The notes beneath the pieces were generated by a model. It saw only the letters and a list, made by a program, of their open reading frames with translations. It was not told the DNA's origin and did not search any database. A stretch of DNA of 48,697 nucleotides from Sulfurimonas sp. (lineage in GTDB: Bacteria; Campylobacterota; Campylobacteria; Campylobacterales; Sulfurimonadaceae): positions 1 to 48,697 of the forward strand of contig NZ_JALNZY010000003.1 of NCBI RefSeq assembly GCF_023229105.1. Direction: 5' to 3'. Numbering within the stretch: position 1 is the first letter of the stretch; every line of letters starts with the position of its first letter. The translations under genes and the position numbers were made by a program. Of this stretch, positions 9,027 through 17,728 are shown piece by piece.

Positions 9027-10059
9027 TTAAAGATTCCTCTATCTTTTTGTTTAATTCTTTTATAGATTTTTTAAATAGTCCCTTATTGTTTAAAATTTCT
9101 CTGTTTATGGATACAGCATTAAATGAAAATGATACATTATCCAATAATATATCATTTTTAAAAAAGATGCCATTAATATTATTTATTATCCATTCTCTGT
9201 TAGAAGCAATGTTTGATACAATAGGTATGCAGCCAAAATTCATCGCTTCAAGCAAGGAAACAGATGTTGCATCTGATGTTGGGATAGAGATATAATATTT
9301 TGATTTTTTGTAATACTCATCTTGCTCTTTAGTATTTAAAAAACCAACGAACTCAACTCTATCTATAATTCCTAGTTCTAAAGATAAGTTTTTTAGATTT
9401 TCTCTTTGTATTCCATTATTAGCGATTACCAAGCTATAAATATCACTCTGTTTAGAAAACCAATTTAATATTTCTGCTACATTATAATTGTCATTTAAAG
9501 CTCTATTGGAAAAAATAAGATTATCTTTTTCATACTCTTGTGTGTCTATTTTATCTAATCCAAAAGAAAAGGTAGATATCTCTTTATCTTTTACAATCTT
9601 TTTAATTGTATCACTCATGGAGTAAGAGTCTGATGTAATTAAATTAGCTTTGTTGAGTGAATATTTAGCAATAAGATAACGTAACTTATTTCTAAATGGT
9701 TCAACTAAAATATCACTTCCCCAGGCAGACTGAAGTAAAAAAATCTCAGGTTTACACATTTTAATTAAAGATGCTAAAAAGCCGTAACTTGAAATAAAAT
9801 GTGCATTGATAACATCAGGCTCTACTCTAGTAACAATATTTTTTAGTTCAAAAAATTTTAGAAGCAATTTATAATTGCCACCTTTTGAATTTACCTTATT
9901 ATTTAGTACAAACAATTTACTTTTATCAATATAGTTCAAAACTTCTTTTGAATAACCGTTTAAAGATATTAAATAAACATCGAAATGCTTAGCTTGTTCT
10001 TTCAACCACTTTAGAGTATGAGGGCTGCTAGCATCAGCAAATAAGATATACTTAGTCAT
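9019..10059 (-). CDS. Glycosyltransferase, GT4-like
   Basis: This 346-residue protein looks like a GT-B glycosyltransferase. The N-terminus (MTKYILFADASSPHTLKWLK) and the middle segment ADASSPHT/INAHFISSYGFLAS are common in GT4-type polysaccharide enzymes. The C-terminal donor domain shows VEFVGFLNTKEQDEYYKKS and SDATSVSLLEAMNFGCIPIV, where Glu in LLEAM fits the donor-binding EX7E region. It overlaps the aminotransferase gene by eight bases and the upstream methyltransferase by four. The gene is very AT-rich, with many Asn, Lys and Ile codons, like its two upstream neighbours. That is usual for the variable centre of O-antigen loci. Its sugar specificity is unknown. Confidence 0.85.
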   Translation of the reverse strand: MTKYILFADASSPHTLKWLKEQAKHFDVYLISLNGYSKEVLNYIDKSKLFVLNNKVNSKGGNYKLLLKFFELKNIVTRVEPDVINAHFISSYGFLASLIKMCKPEIFLLQSAWGSDILVEPFRNKLRYLIAKYSLNKANLITSDSYSMSDTIKKIVKDKEISTFSFGLDKIDTQEYEKDNLIFSNRALNDNYNVAEILNWFSKQSDIYSLVIANNGIQRENLKNLSLELGIIDRVEFVGFLNTKEQDEYYKKSKYYISIPTSDATSVSLLEAMNFGCIPIVSNIASNREWIINNINGIFFKNDILLDNVSFSFNAVSINREILNNKGLFKKSIKELNKKIEESLNE

Positions 10060-10736
10060 TTACTGATTATCACAAAATGATAATTTGCATTAAATAGTTT
10101 CAATTTTTCTAATATTGGAATAAACTCCTGTAGGTTTAATTTACATAATCCTTTTGCAATTTTACTATGCAAATAAACTTTTTTATACTCTACAATTTTA
10201 TAATTATTGGCAAGCTCTTTTATTTTTTTCATAGATATAGCGCGATAATTTTTACTTAAAAAAGTTTCTTTTTCATCAAAAAAATCATATATTATTAACA
10301 TGCCATTTTCTTCAAGTTCTTCTAATGCTTTTGAAACAATTTGATATCTACTTGTATTATCTGTTATTGATGTTAAAACAGCCATGATAGTTATTAAATC
10401 AAATTTAAATTGAAAATTTACATCTAAGTAATTTTGATTTAGAGCATGAATATTTGGCAATCTCGTTTTTAATTGTATAAATCTATCTTCTAAATATTCT
10501 ACTGCTGATATATTTTCTGCTGAAGCACCAAGCAAAATTAAATTCAAGATAAAAGAACCGCTACCAGCTCCTATATCTAATATTTTTTGTCTATGAAGTT
10601 TTTTTTCATCCAAAATTTTTGTTAATACGTATAACTGTTTACTAGCTAAAAAAAATGGATAACATTTAAACAGTGACCAAGCATTATTTTCTCTACTACT
10701 ATAGAACTGTTCCATACGCTTTAAGTCATTATTCAA
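10056..10736 (-). CDS. Class I SAM-dependent methyltransferase
   Basis: This 226-residue protein has a class I methyltransferase fold. The SAM-binding motif I is KILDIGAGSGSFILN (about 50-64), followed by an acidic motif near SAVEYLEDR and the motif IV region FDLITIMAVLTSI. The start is TTG at 10736. It is preceded by GAGGAG four bases upstream and forms a TTGA overlap with the upstream gene's stop, which decides against the next in-frame ATG at 10715. In this operon it may methylate a sugar of the growing glycan or cap the chain end, but the sequence does not show the acceptor. It is AT-rich like its neighbours. Confidence 0.8.
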   Translation of the reverse strand: MNNDLKRMEQFYSSRENNAWSLFKCYPFFLASKQLYVLTKILDEKKLHRQKILDIGAGSGSFILNLILLGASAENISAVEYLEDRFIQLKTRLPNIHALNQNYLDVNFQFKFDLITIMAVLTSITDNTSRYQIVSKALEELEENGMLIIYDFFDEKETFLSKNYRAISMKKIKELANNYKIVEYKKVYLHSKIAKGLCKLNLQEFIPILEKLKLFNANYHFVIISK

Positions 10737-11941
10737 ATTAGCTCCTCAATTAAAAGCTCTAGTCTTTTGGCTTGCTTTGAGCGATGATGTTGCTTTATAA
10801 CATCTAAGTTAAAATCACATGCTAAACCTTGTTTCCAGTTGTTGTATGCCTTTAAAATAATTTTTTCTATCTGTTGTATATCATCATTATCAGAGATATA
10901 ACCTGCATTTGCCTTTTCTATCAACTTTGCAGCCACGTCACTTTTATCAACTAGAGCAATAATTGGTTTTAGTGTAGCTAAATATTCAAATAATTTTCCA
11001 GTATATACACCTTTTCTTGACGTTGTTGGATGTATTAAAAGCAAACAATCACTATTGTTCATATAGCTTATAGCCTCTGTATGCAATATTTTATCATAAA
11101 TGTTAATAAATTCTTTCAAATTATCTTGAATATAAAATGGCTTTACAACACCAACAAAATTTATTTTAATTGTTGTAATTAACCCTTTTTCTACTAGCTT
11201 TGATAATGCTAGTAAAAAATTTCTTGGATTTCTTACTCCATAAAAACTTCCTATATAACTAATAGTAAATATTTTATTATTTGATTTTAAATTTTTGATT
11301 TCAAAATCGTATCCATTTCTTATCTCAACAAATTTGATGGTATCGCTGTTAGAGAGTTTTTTAAAATCGTCAACTATAGGTTTAGAAACAGATGTTAAAG
11401 CATCACAATATTTAAATATTTCTTTTTCTAAATTAACTAACTTTGCTTGTTCTTTTTGAGGTAAAAATGGATTTAAACTCATCTCATCCCGCATATCAGC
11501 TATCCATTTAATATCTGGGTATCTTTTCTTTAACTCTAATGCAACATTATGAGTTACACTGGGTGCATATGTTGAAAGAACTAAATCATATTTTTTGCTT
11601 TTCATAAGTTCAAATACTTTAGATACCGCCTTATTTTTCCAGCCGTCATATTCATCAAAAATAGTTCTTAAAATCTTGTTGCAAATCAATTTAGTTATAT
11701 GAACTATTTTATTTGTCCTTTTTTCAAATTTAAATGCTCTAATATAAGACTTATCCTCTAAACGATGAATCTGTATATTTTCATTTTTTTCAAATTCTTT
11801 TGAATTATTTTCCAGCAATGTAACTACGTCAATATTGAACTTGTCTTTATTTAAATATTTTGTAAAAGAAGCTATTCTATTACTTGCAATAGATTGTATC
11901 GGTGGATAGAATATTGAAATTATTAATATTTTTTTTTTCAT
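10733..11941 (-). CDS. Glycosyltransferase family 4
   Basis: This 402-residue protein is a GT-B enzyme of the GT4 type. It starts KKKILIISIFYPPIQSIASNRI, carries WIADMRDEMSLNPF (about 145-158; the DxRD pattern is common in this group), and has a donor half with IFTISYIGSFYGVRNP and KGVYTGKLFEYLATLKPII (about 310-328). The last stretch is the family's donor-binding region with a conserved Glu. It probably adds one residue to the lipid-linked glycan at the cytoplasmic face. It is separated by 29 bases from the upstream methyltransferase gene and coupled by a TTGA overlap to the downstream one. Donor and linkage are unknown. Confidence 0.87.
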   Translation of the reverse strand: MKKKILIISIFYPPIQSIASNRIASFTKYLNKDKFNIDVVTLLENNSKEFEKNENIQIHRLEDKSYIRAFKFEKRTNKIVHITKLICNKILRTIFDEYDGWKNKAVSKVFELMKSKKYDLVLSTYAPSVTHNVALELKKRYPDIKWIADMRDEMSLNPFLPQKEQAKLVNLEKEIFKYCDALTSVSKPIVDDFKKLSNSDTIKFVEIRNGYDFEIKNLKSNNKIFTISYIGSFYGVRNPRNFLLALSKLVEKGLITTIKINFVGVVKPFYIQDNLKEFINIYDKILHTEAISYMNNSDCLLLIHPTTSRKGVYTGKLFEYLATLKPIIALVDKSDVAAKLIEKANAGYISDNDDIQQIEKIILKAYNNWKQGLACDFNLDVIKQHHRSKQAKRLELLIEELI

Positions 11942-11970
11942 GCTACTTTCTTTTTAAAATTTTAGCGGGA

Positions 11971-12648
11971 TTACAACATTTGTTCCATTTTTTTTTCTAA
12001 AACATAATAATTATGATAGGGATTTGTATCGAAAGAACCTTTTTCTACAATACTAAAATACTTGTATATTATAGATTCTATATTTTTTCTTTGGGTTTTT
12101 ATATCATAATCTATTTCCCAAAAATGTTCGCTTGACAATATTTTATTTGCTTTGAGTTTCAGCATTATTTGTTTTGAAAACATCTCAAGTTTTGGTAATC
12201 TAATTAGAAAACCAAATCCAAAAAACTTCTTAAATTCAGGCAGTGTTATTACGACATACTTATTTGTCACTTTACTAATCTCTTTTAAACTATCTTCAAA
12301 CATATCAAAAGGCAAATGCTCCAATATCTCACATGCCACTACAATGTCAACTTTATGATTTACTATATGGCTTAATTCTAAAATATTACCCTCTATGTCT
12401 GGCAGTAAGTTTTTATTAATATCATATGTTAAAAAGTCAAATTCTGCTTTTTTAAAAAAATCCGACACAAACCCATTGCCTTTACCTATTTCTAATATTT
12501 TTGGCTTAGTACATTTTTGAGCATATTTATATATTAAATAAATTTGTTCACTCAGTGAGAACAACTGACTCTTTGTAAAATAAGAGTTACTAAAATACAC
12601 CGCCCTTGGCAATTCTTTTTCTCTTTCAAATCCTCTAATATTTAGCAT
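11971..12648 (-). CDS. Class I SAM-dependent methyltransferase
   Basis: This 225-residue protein shows a SAM-binding motif I in KPKILEIGKGNGFVSDFF and the motif IV/post-IV segment DIVVACEILEHLPFDMFED, typical of Methyltransf_11/23-type class I enzymes. It is not obviously related in sequence to the other methyltransferase in the operon (10056-10736). Acting in the cytoplasm, it may modify a glycan sugar or a chain terminus; the substrate is not visible. The gene begins with ATG at 12648 (AGGATATAAA upstream), 13 bases after the flippase gene ends. Base composition is strongly AT-rich, as in the glycosyltransferase genes around it. Confidence 0.8.
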   Translation of the reverse strand: MLNIRGFEREKELPRAVYFSNSYFTKSQLFSLSEQIYLIYKYAQKCTKPKILEIGKGNGFVSDFFKKAEFDFLTYDINKNLLPDIEGNILELSHIVNHKVDIVVACEILEHLPFDMFEDSLKEISKVTNKYVVITLPEFKKFFGFGFLIRLPKLEMFSKQIMLKLKANKILSSEHFWEIDYDIKTQRKNIESIIYKYFSIVEKGSFDTNPYHNYYVLEKKMEQML

Positions 12649-12661
12649 TTTATATCCTCTT

Positions 12662-13912
12662 CTAAAATAATTTTGCTATCTTTGCAGACATATATAAATA
12701 AAAAATATATATACAACTAAATTGTATAGATATTAAATATATTACTTCATGCGCACTATCTCCAATGGTAAAACTTGCACCAATGGCGGTTAAAAATAAA
12801 ATTTGAGCGTACATATTCCAATGTTGCTTTTGTCCTACATACAACATAAAACTCAATGGACTAGATATGAATCTTAAAAATAACATTGGTACTAAAATTT
12901 TGGCATACTCTCCTGATGCACTCCACTGCTCTCCAAAAACAAATACAAACAATTCTACAGAATAGAAATATAAAATAAATGAAGGGAAAAGACTCAAAAT
13001 AAAAAGTTTTTTAAATGTAGATTTATATATCTTTTTTGCATTTCCTAGCTGTTGATACTCTATTGTAGCAATTTGTCTAAAAACATCTGAAATTGCTGAT
13101 GCTATAAAAGTAATAGGTAACCCTAAAATTTTTTGAGTAAAATAATAATACCCTGCAATGGTAGAATTAAATAGCGTATTAAACAAAATATGTGTTATTT
13201 GATGTGAAGACACATTTAAAAATGAAGCTAATATATCAAACTTTGGAAATTTGATATATCTTCTTGTTATTGCAAAAATTTTTAATAGTTTAATGCTATA
13301 CAACCTATTTTTATCTTCCTCCCAAATCATTCTTCCTAAAATAGTTACAGCTATACTTAGCCCTAAAACTTGCCCAAGTATAAGCCCACTACTCCCCATT
13401 TGTCCAAAACCCATACCAAGATTAGTAGTAGCAGTTGAACCACTTTGTACTACTCTACTAATTGCTAATCTTTTATACTGTTTTTTTCTATTTGACCAAT
13501 AATTAAAACTTTGATAAACACCTGTAAGTAGAACTGTTATAGGGATAAAATAGAGCCAATTTGATATTTCTGGATTTCCGAGTATATTTGTGATTTTGGC
13601 ATTAAAAATAAAAACGATGACAAGAGATATAAAACTTACAAAAAAAGATATTATTATTGAGAGTGCTACTATATTTACAGCATCTTCATCTTTTTTTGGA
13701 AGCATTATAGCCATCTCATATCTTCCTGTTGCGATAACAGATAAAATTGATGCTATCGCAACATAAAGCGCAAACACCCCAAAATCCTCAGGCGTATAGA
13801 TGCGAGTGAGGATTGGACTTATGGCTATGGGGATGGCTTGGGCTATAGTCGTGCCTGTCATGAGAGTTAAAACATTTTTACTAAACTCTGATTTTGGTTT
13901 TAACCTCTTCAT
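12662..13912 (-). CDS. wzx: Lipid-linked oligosaccharide flippase, Wzx-like
   Basis: This 416-residue, very hydrophobic protein has about twelve predicted membrane segments and fits the polysaccharide-transporter (MOP/Wzx) family. The N-terminus LTLMTGTTIAQAIPIAISPILTR followed by YTPEDFGVFALYVAIASI is characteristic of Wzx proteins. It would move the undecaprenyl-linked repeat unit from the cytoplasmic to the periplasmic face of the inner membrane. It lies between the wbpD-like gene and a methyltransferase gene. No polytopic Wzy polymerase is found in the operon, so polymerisation genes are elsewhere or the glycan is a short unit. Specific substrate recognition cannot be inferred. Confidence 0.9.
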   Translation of the reverse strand: MKRLKPKSEFSKNVLTLMTGTTIAQAIPIAISPILTRIYTPEDFGVFALYVAIASILSVIATGRYEMAIMLPKKDEDAVNIVALSIIISFFVSFISLVIVFIFNAKITNILGNPEISNWLYFIPITVLLTGVYQSFNYWSNRKKQYKRLAISRVVQSGSTATTNLGMGFGQMGSSGLILGQVLGLSIAVTILGRMIWEEDKNRLYSIKLLKIFAITRRYIKFPKFDILASFLNVSSHQITHILFNTLFNSTIAGYYYFTQKILGLPITFIASAISDVFRQIATIEYQQLGNAKKIYKSTFKKLFILSLFPSFILYFYSVELFVFVFGEQWSASGEYAKILVPMLFLRFISSPLSFMLYVGQKQHWNMYAQILFLTAIGASFTIGDSAHEVIYLISIQFSCIYIFYLYMSAKIAKLF

Positions 13913-13925
13913 GGATTCTAGATTC

Positions 13926-14498
13926 TCATACCAAAATTATCGTATTATTTTGCAGTTTATACATGCTCTCATCATACGCATCTACCGCAAAACCCTCCGC
14001 ATCAAACTCCAGCGTGTTTCCCGCTTTGCTTACCCACCCTATTTGACGGCATGGGACTCCTGCCATAAGAGCGTAAGGTTTTACATCTCTATTTACCACT
14101 GCACCGCTTCCTATAAGCGCATATTCGCCTATAGTGACTCCGCAGATTATAGTTGCGTTTGCGCCTATCGTGCAGCCATATTTGAGAACTGTTTTTTTAA
14201 ATTCGCTTTTTCTTACTATAAAGGCTCTAGGATTTGTAACATTTGTAAAAACAACGCTTGGTCCTACAAATACCTCATCTTCTATTTCAACGCCCTCATA
14301 GATAGAAACATTGTTTTGTACCTTTACGCCGCTGCCTACTTTGACATTTGGACCTACCGTGCAGTTTTGTCCAAAGGAGCAGTTGCTGCCTATCTTAGAG
14401 CCGCTTAGTATATGCGAAAAGTGCCATATTTTTGTATTATCGCCTATACTTACATTCTCATCCACATAGCAAGATTCATGTGCAAAATAGTTATCCAT
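13926..14498 (-). CDS. wbpD: UDP-GlcNAc3NA-type N-acetyltransferase, WbpD-like
   Basis: This protein of 190 residues is a left-handed beta-helix (hexapeptide repeat) acetyltransferase. Repeats such as IGDNTKIWHF, IGSNCSFGQN, VGSGVKVQNN and IGANATIICG run through it, and FVGPSVVFTNVTNPRA and YALMAGVPCRQIGWVSKAG match WbpD as I recall it. WbpD acetylates the 3-amino group of UDP-GlcNAc3NA-uronate with acetyl-CoA. The ATG at 14498 forms a TGATG overlap with the wbpB stop and gives the start MDNYFAHESCY; an upstream in-frame TTG at 14519 would add seven residues but is less likely. Other sugar N-acetyltransferases such as PglD or FdtC-like enzymes are weaker alternatives. Confidence 0.88.
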   Translation of the reverse strand: MDNYFAHESCYVDENVSIGDNTKIWHFSHILSGSKIGSNCSFGQNCTVGPNVKVGSGVKVQNNVSIYEGVEIEDEVFVGPSVVFTNVTNPRAFIVRKSEFKKTVLKYGCTIGANATIICGVTIGEYALIGSGAVVNRDVKPYALMAGVPCRQIGWVSKAGNTLEFDAEGFAVDAYDESMYKLQNNTIILV

Positions 14499-15457
14499 CA
14501 GCTGAGTACCTTTGTGCAAAAAGGGTGATATTGTCCCTGTAGTCCCAACGGCGTTAATTTACGGATAGATGAGACCATCTCTATAGAACTCCTGGCCTCT
14601 TTAAGCCCAAATCCGCCGCCGCTTAAGATATCTTCATAAGATTTCGTATGAAGGTCTGTAAAACCTTCGCTAAACTCAATCTCCTCGCCGTTTATAGTAA
14701 TGCTTCTATATGTTCTTTGTCCTCTAGCTTTTAGTTCTTCTGGTATATGTTCATAGTTTACGCTTAAAAACCATCTCACATTTGCGTTTTTAAGCCTCAT
14801 AAATCCTGCATTTGCATCAGGCTTCTTTGTATGTACAAAGCTCTCTTTTGGCTCCCCAAATATCCACGATAACATGTCAAAAAAATGCACCCCGATATTT
14901 GAAGCTATGCCGCCGCTCTTTGCCTCATCGCCTTTCCATGATTTAAAGTACCATCTTCCCCTGCTTGTTATGTAGGTCAGGTCTATCTCATAAATCTTGT
15001 TTGGATTTTCTTTTAACTCCTCGGCAATCTTCTCCCTCAAGGCAACAATGGAGTCGTGAAGTCGCAACTGCAAAATAGTATAAACTTTTTTGCCACTCTG
15101 TTTCTCCATGACAAGCAGCTCCTCAATCTCTTTTGGATCTAGCACCAGCGGTTTTTCACAAATAGCATCAGCTCTGCTTTTAAGCGCGGCTCTTATATGA
15201 CTATAATGTAAATAATTGGGAGATGCTATAGAGATATAATCTATTTTTGTTTTTTCATTTCCTTGGCATCTATCTACAAAACTATCAAATAGCTCAAATT
15301 CGGTAAAAAAATGAGCCTCGGGAAAATTACTATCCATAATCCCTATGCCATCATAGGGATCAAATGCGACTATGAGATTGTTATCACTCTCTTTTATAGC
15401 TTTCATGTGTCTTGGAGCAATATAGCCGCTAGCTCCTATGAGTGCGAAATTTTTCAT
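14498..15457 (-). CDS. wbpB: UDP-GlcNAcA 3-dehydrogenase, WbpB-like (Gfo/Idh/MocA family)
   Basis: This 319-residue oxidoreductase begins MKNFALIGASGYIAPRHMKAI, almost the start of P. aeruginosa WbpB as I recall it. Family motifs are CEKPLVLDP (the EKP motif), LQLRLHDSI, DLTYITSRGRWYFKSWKGD, GVHFFDMLSW and RSITINGEEIEFSEGFTDLH. WbpB oxidises UDP-GlcNAc-uronate at C3 using NAD+, with 2-oxoglutarate regenerating the cofactor, and hands the 3-keto sugar to the aminotransferase. The gene precedes the wbpD-like gene with a TGATG overlap and follows the UDP-HexNAc dehydrogenase gene by one base. This is the strongest single indicator of a 2,3-diacetamido-uronic acid in the glycan. Confidence 0.93.
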   Translation of the reverse strand: MKNFALIGASGYIAPRHMKAIKESDNNLIVAFDPYDGIGIMDSNFPEAHFFTEFELFDSFVDRCQGNEKTKIDYISIASPNYLHYSHIRAALKSRADAICEKPLVLDPKEIEELLVMEKQSGKKVYTILQLRLHDSIVALREKIAEELKENPNKIYEIDLTYITSRGRWYFKSWKGDEAKSGGIASNIGVHFFDMLSWIFGEPKESFVHTKKPDANAGFMRLKNANVRWFLSVNYEHIPEELKARGQRTYRSITINGEEIEFSEGFTDLHTKSYEDILSGGGFGLKEARSSIEMVSSIRKLTPLGLQGQYHPFCTKVLS

Positions 15458-15458
15458 A

Positions 15459-16724
15459 CTAAAGTCTCCATGTTGGTCTCTCTACAACGCCTTTTACATC
15501 TATTATAATCGGCTCGCCATTTGACATACTCTCAAATTGCTCCATCGTAATCTCCCTAAATGCATCATGACCAACTGCTACGACTATGGCATCATACTTT
15601 TTGCTCTGAAGCGGCAACTTTTCTATAAAAGTCAAAGGTTTTGTCTCCTTGTCGCTTCTATCCACCCAGTAATCATACACTTCAACATAACACCCATACT
15701 CTTCTAACTCTTTAATAATATCAAGCACCTTAGAGTTTCTCATATCTGGGCAATTTTCTTTAAAGGTTACCCCCATTACTAGGATATTTGCACCTTTTAA
15801 TTTTTTGTCGTTTTTAATCATATGCTTAATTGTTTTTTCTGCGATTATCTTGCTCATACCATTATTTATCTGCCTCGCACCGAGTATAAGATTTGGCATA
15901 TATCCAAGACTTTGAGCCTTATACGTCAGGTAATAGGGGTCAACACCGATGCAGTGCCCCCCTACTAAACCCGGACTTAGTTTAATAAAATTCCATTTCG
16001 TAGCTGCCGCTTCTATAACGTCTTTTGTGTCTATGTTCATAAGCTCAAACATCATAGCAAGCTCGTTCATAAGAGCTATATTGACATCTCTTTGAGTGTT
16101 TTCTACCACTTTTGCGGCTTCTGCTACTTTAATAGTTGGAGCCAAATAAGTTCCTGCAGTTATGATAGATTTGTAAAGCTTATCAACCTTTTTTGCAATC
16201 TCTGGAGTGGAACCGGATGTGATTTTAAGTATCTTTGTAACGGTATGCTCTTTATCTCCGGGGTTAATTCTCTCAGGAGAGTAGCCGCAAAAAAATGCTT
16301 CATTAAACTTAAGTCCTGACTCTCTCTCAAGGATAGGCACACAGACCTCTTCGGTAACTCCGGGATAAACAGTCGATTCATAGATAACGATATCGCCTTT
16401 TTTTAGCACGCGTCCTACGGTTTGGGTTGATTTTATTATAGGCGACAAATCCGGCTCGTTGCTGTTGTCTATAGGCGTGGGGACGGTAATTATATAAATA
16501 TTGCTACCCGTTATCTCTTTGGTATCTAACGTGAATTTCATACCATTTTTTACAGACTCCTTGAGTTGTTCGTTTGTCAACTCTTGAGTTCTGTCAAAAC
16601 CTCTGCTTAGCTCCTCTACTCTGGCTCTGTTTATATCAAAACCTACTACTTTGTACTTTTGGCTAAATGCATGAGCTAGTGGCAATCCGACATAGCCAAG
16701 ACCTATGATGCATATTTTTATCAT
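15459..16724 (-). CDS. UDP-HexNAc 6-dehydrogenase (TviB/WbpO/WbpA class)
   Basis: This protein of 421 residues belongs to the UDP-glucose/GDP-mannose dehydrogenase family. Visible are the N-terminal IKICIIGLGYVGLPLAHAF Rossmann motif, VPTPIDNSNEPDLSP, YESTVYPGVTEE, GYSPERINPGD, the lysine-bearing KVAEAAKVVENTQRDVNIAL, and GLVGGHCIGVDPYYL with the catalytic Cys. The sequence is nearer to TviB/WbpO-type enzymes than to WbpA, as I recall them; TviB oxidises UDP-GlcNAc to the uronate. Here it probably provides UDP-GlcNAcA to WbpB. The ATG at 16724 forms an ATGA overlap with the epimerase stop; an upstream in-frame start at 16754 would add ten residues but lacks support. Confidence 0.9.
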   Translation of the reverse strand: MIKICIIGLGYVGLPLAHAFSQKYKVVGFDINRARVEELSRGFDRTQELTNEQLKESVKNGMKFTLDTKEITGSNIYIITVPTPIDNSNEPDLSPIIKSTQTVGRVLKKGDIVIYESTVYPGVTEEVCVPILERESGLKFNEAFFCGYSPERINPGDKEHTVTKILKITSGSTPEIAKKVDKLYKSIITAGTYLAPTIKVAEAAKVVENTQRDVNIALMNELAMMFELMNIDTKDVIEAAATKWNFIKLSPGLVGGHCIGVDPYYLTYKAQSLGYMPNLILGARQINNGMSKIIAEKTIKHMIKNDKKLKGANILVMGVTFKENCPDMRNSKVLDIIKELEEYGCYVEVYDYWVDRSDKETKPLTFIEKLPLQSKKYDAIVVAVGHDAFREITMEQFESMSNGEPIIIDVKGVVERPTWRL

Positions 16725-17728
16725 TTGTGATTTCCATAAAAACTTTTGTACCACTTCACAAATTTTTCAACTCCGACATCTAAGCGAGTATCTGGCTTAT
16801 AACCGAAGTTTTCTATCAAACCACTCACATCGGCATAAGTGGACTCTACATCGCCGTCTTGCATGGGAAGAAACTCTTTCTTTGCCTCAATGCCAAGCTC
16901 TTCTTCAAGTGTGGCTATAAACTTCATCAGCTCAACTGGCGAATTGTTACCTATGTTGTAGATGTCAAACTTTTTTGCTGGAGTATCTATCACTTTTATA
17001 ACCCCATCCACAATATCATCTATATAGGTAAAATCCCTACTCATCTCTCCGTGGTTAAACACTTTTATAGCTCTGTCATGTAGGATTGCATCAGCAAAGA
17101 GCATTGGTGCCATATCAGGTCTTCCCCAAGGTCCATAAACCGTGAAAAATCTAAGCCCTGTAGTTTGGATTCCATATAGATGACTGTAAGTATGCGCCAT
17201 AAGCTCATTTGATTTTTTCGTTGCCGCATAAAGAGAGATAGGGGTGTCTGTCATATCTGTAGTTTTAAAAGGCTGTGATTTGTTTAACCCATAAACACTT
17301 GAACTACTCGCATACGCTAAATTTTTCACTCCAAAGTTTCTGCAAGCCTCCAAAATATTTAAAAATCCCACCACATTGCTCTGTATATATGCATGCGGAT
17401 TCTCAATGCTGTATCTCACACCCGCTTGAGCGGCAAGGTTACATACTGCATCGAATTTCTCTATTTCAAAAAGGTTATTGATAGCTTGCGTATCCTCTAA
17501 GTTCATTTTGATAAATTTATGATTTTTATATTTGCTGCTAGCAATAGGCAGCGTTTCTATAACTGTTTTATTACTTATCCCAAGCTCCTTGAGTCTTGCG
17601 TACTTGATATTTACATCATAATAATCGTTTATATTGTCAATTCCGACTACTTCATCCCCACGCTCAAGAAGTTTTTTTGCCAAGTGAAAGCCGATAAAAC
17701 CGGCTGTTCCAGTTATTAATATCTTCAT
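16721..17728 (-). CDS. UDP-uronate/UDP-HexNAc 4-epimerase-like SDR protein
   Basis: This 335-residue extended SDR protein starts MKILITGTAGFIGFHLAKKL, followed by IDNINDYYDVNIKYARL, a stretch typical of UDP-glucuronate 4-epimerases (CapI/LspL group). Catalytic features are ASSSSVYG and the YAATKKS (YxxxK) motif, and MQDGDVESTYAD near the C-terminus is also family-like. It probably interconverts gluco and galacto forms of a UDP-uronic acid, or of a UDP-HexNAc if partnered with the TviB-like dehydrogenase next to it, as TviC is with TviB. It overlaps the regulator gene by four bases (ATGA) and the dehydrogenase gene by another ATGA. Its role relative to the ManNAc3NAcA pathway is not clear. Confidence 0.85.
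   Translation of the reverse strand: MKILITGTAGFIGFHLAKKLLERGDEVVGIDNINDYYDVNIKYARLKELGISNKTVIETLPIASSKYKNHKFIKMNLEDTQAINNLFEIEKFDAVCNLAAQAGVRYSIENPHAYIQSNVVGFLNILEACRNFGVKNLAYASSSSVYGLNKSQPFKTTDMTDTPISLYAATKKSNELMAHTYSHLYGIQTTGLRFFTVYGPWGRPDMAPMLFADAILHDRAIKVFNHGEMSRDFTYIDDIVDGVIKVIDTPAKKFDIYNIGNNSPVELMKFIATLEEELGIEAKKEFLPMQDGDVESTYADVSGLIENFGYKPDTRLDVGVEKFVKWYKSFYGNHK

Noticed and set aside
13800..14408. 202-codon plus-strand open frame
   Set aside because: It is antisense across the wzx start and wbpD and has a Tyr/Ile/Arg-rich, low-complexity look without motifs.
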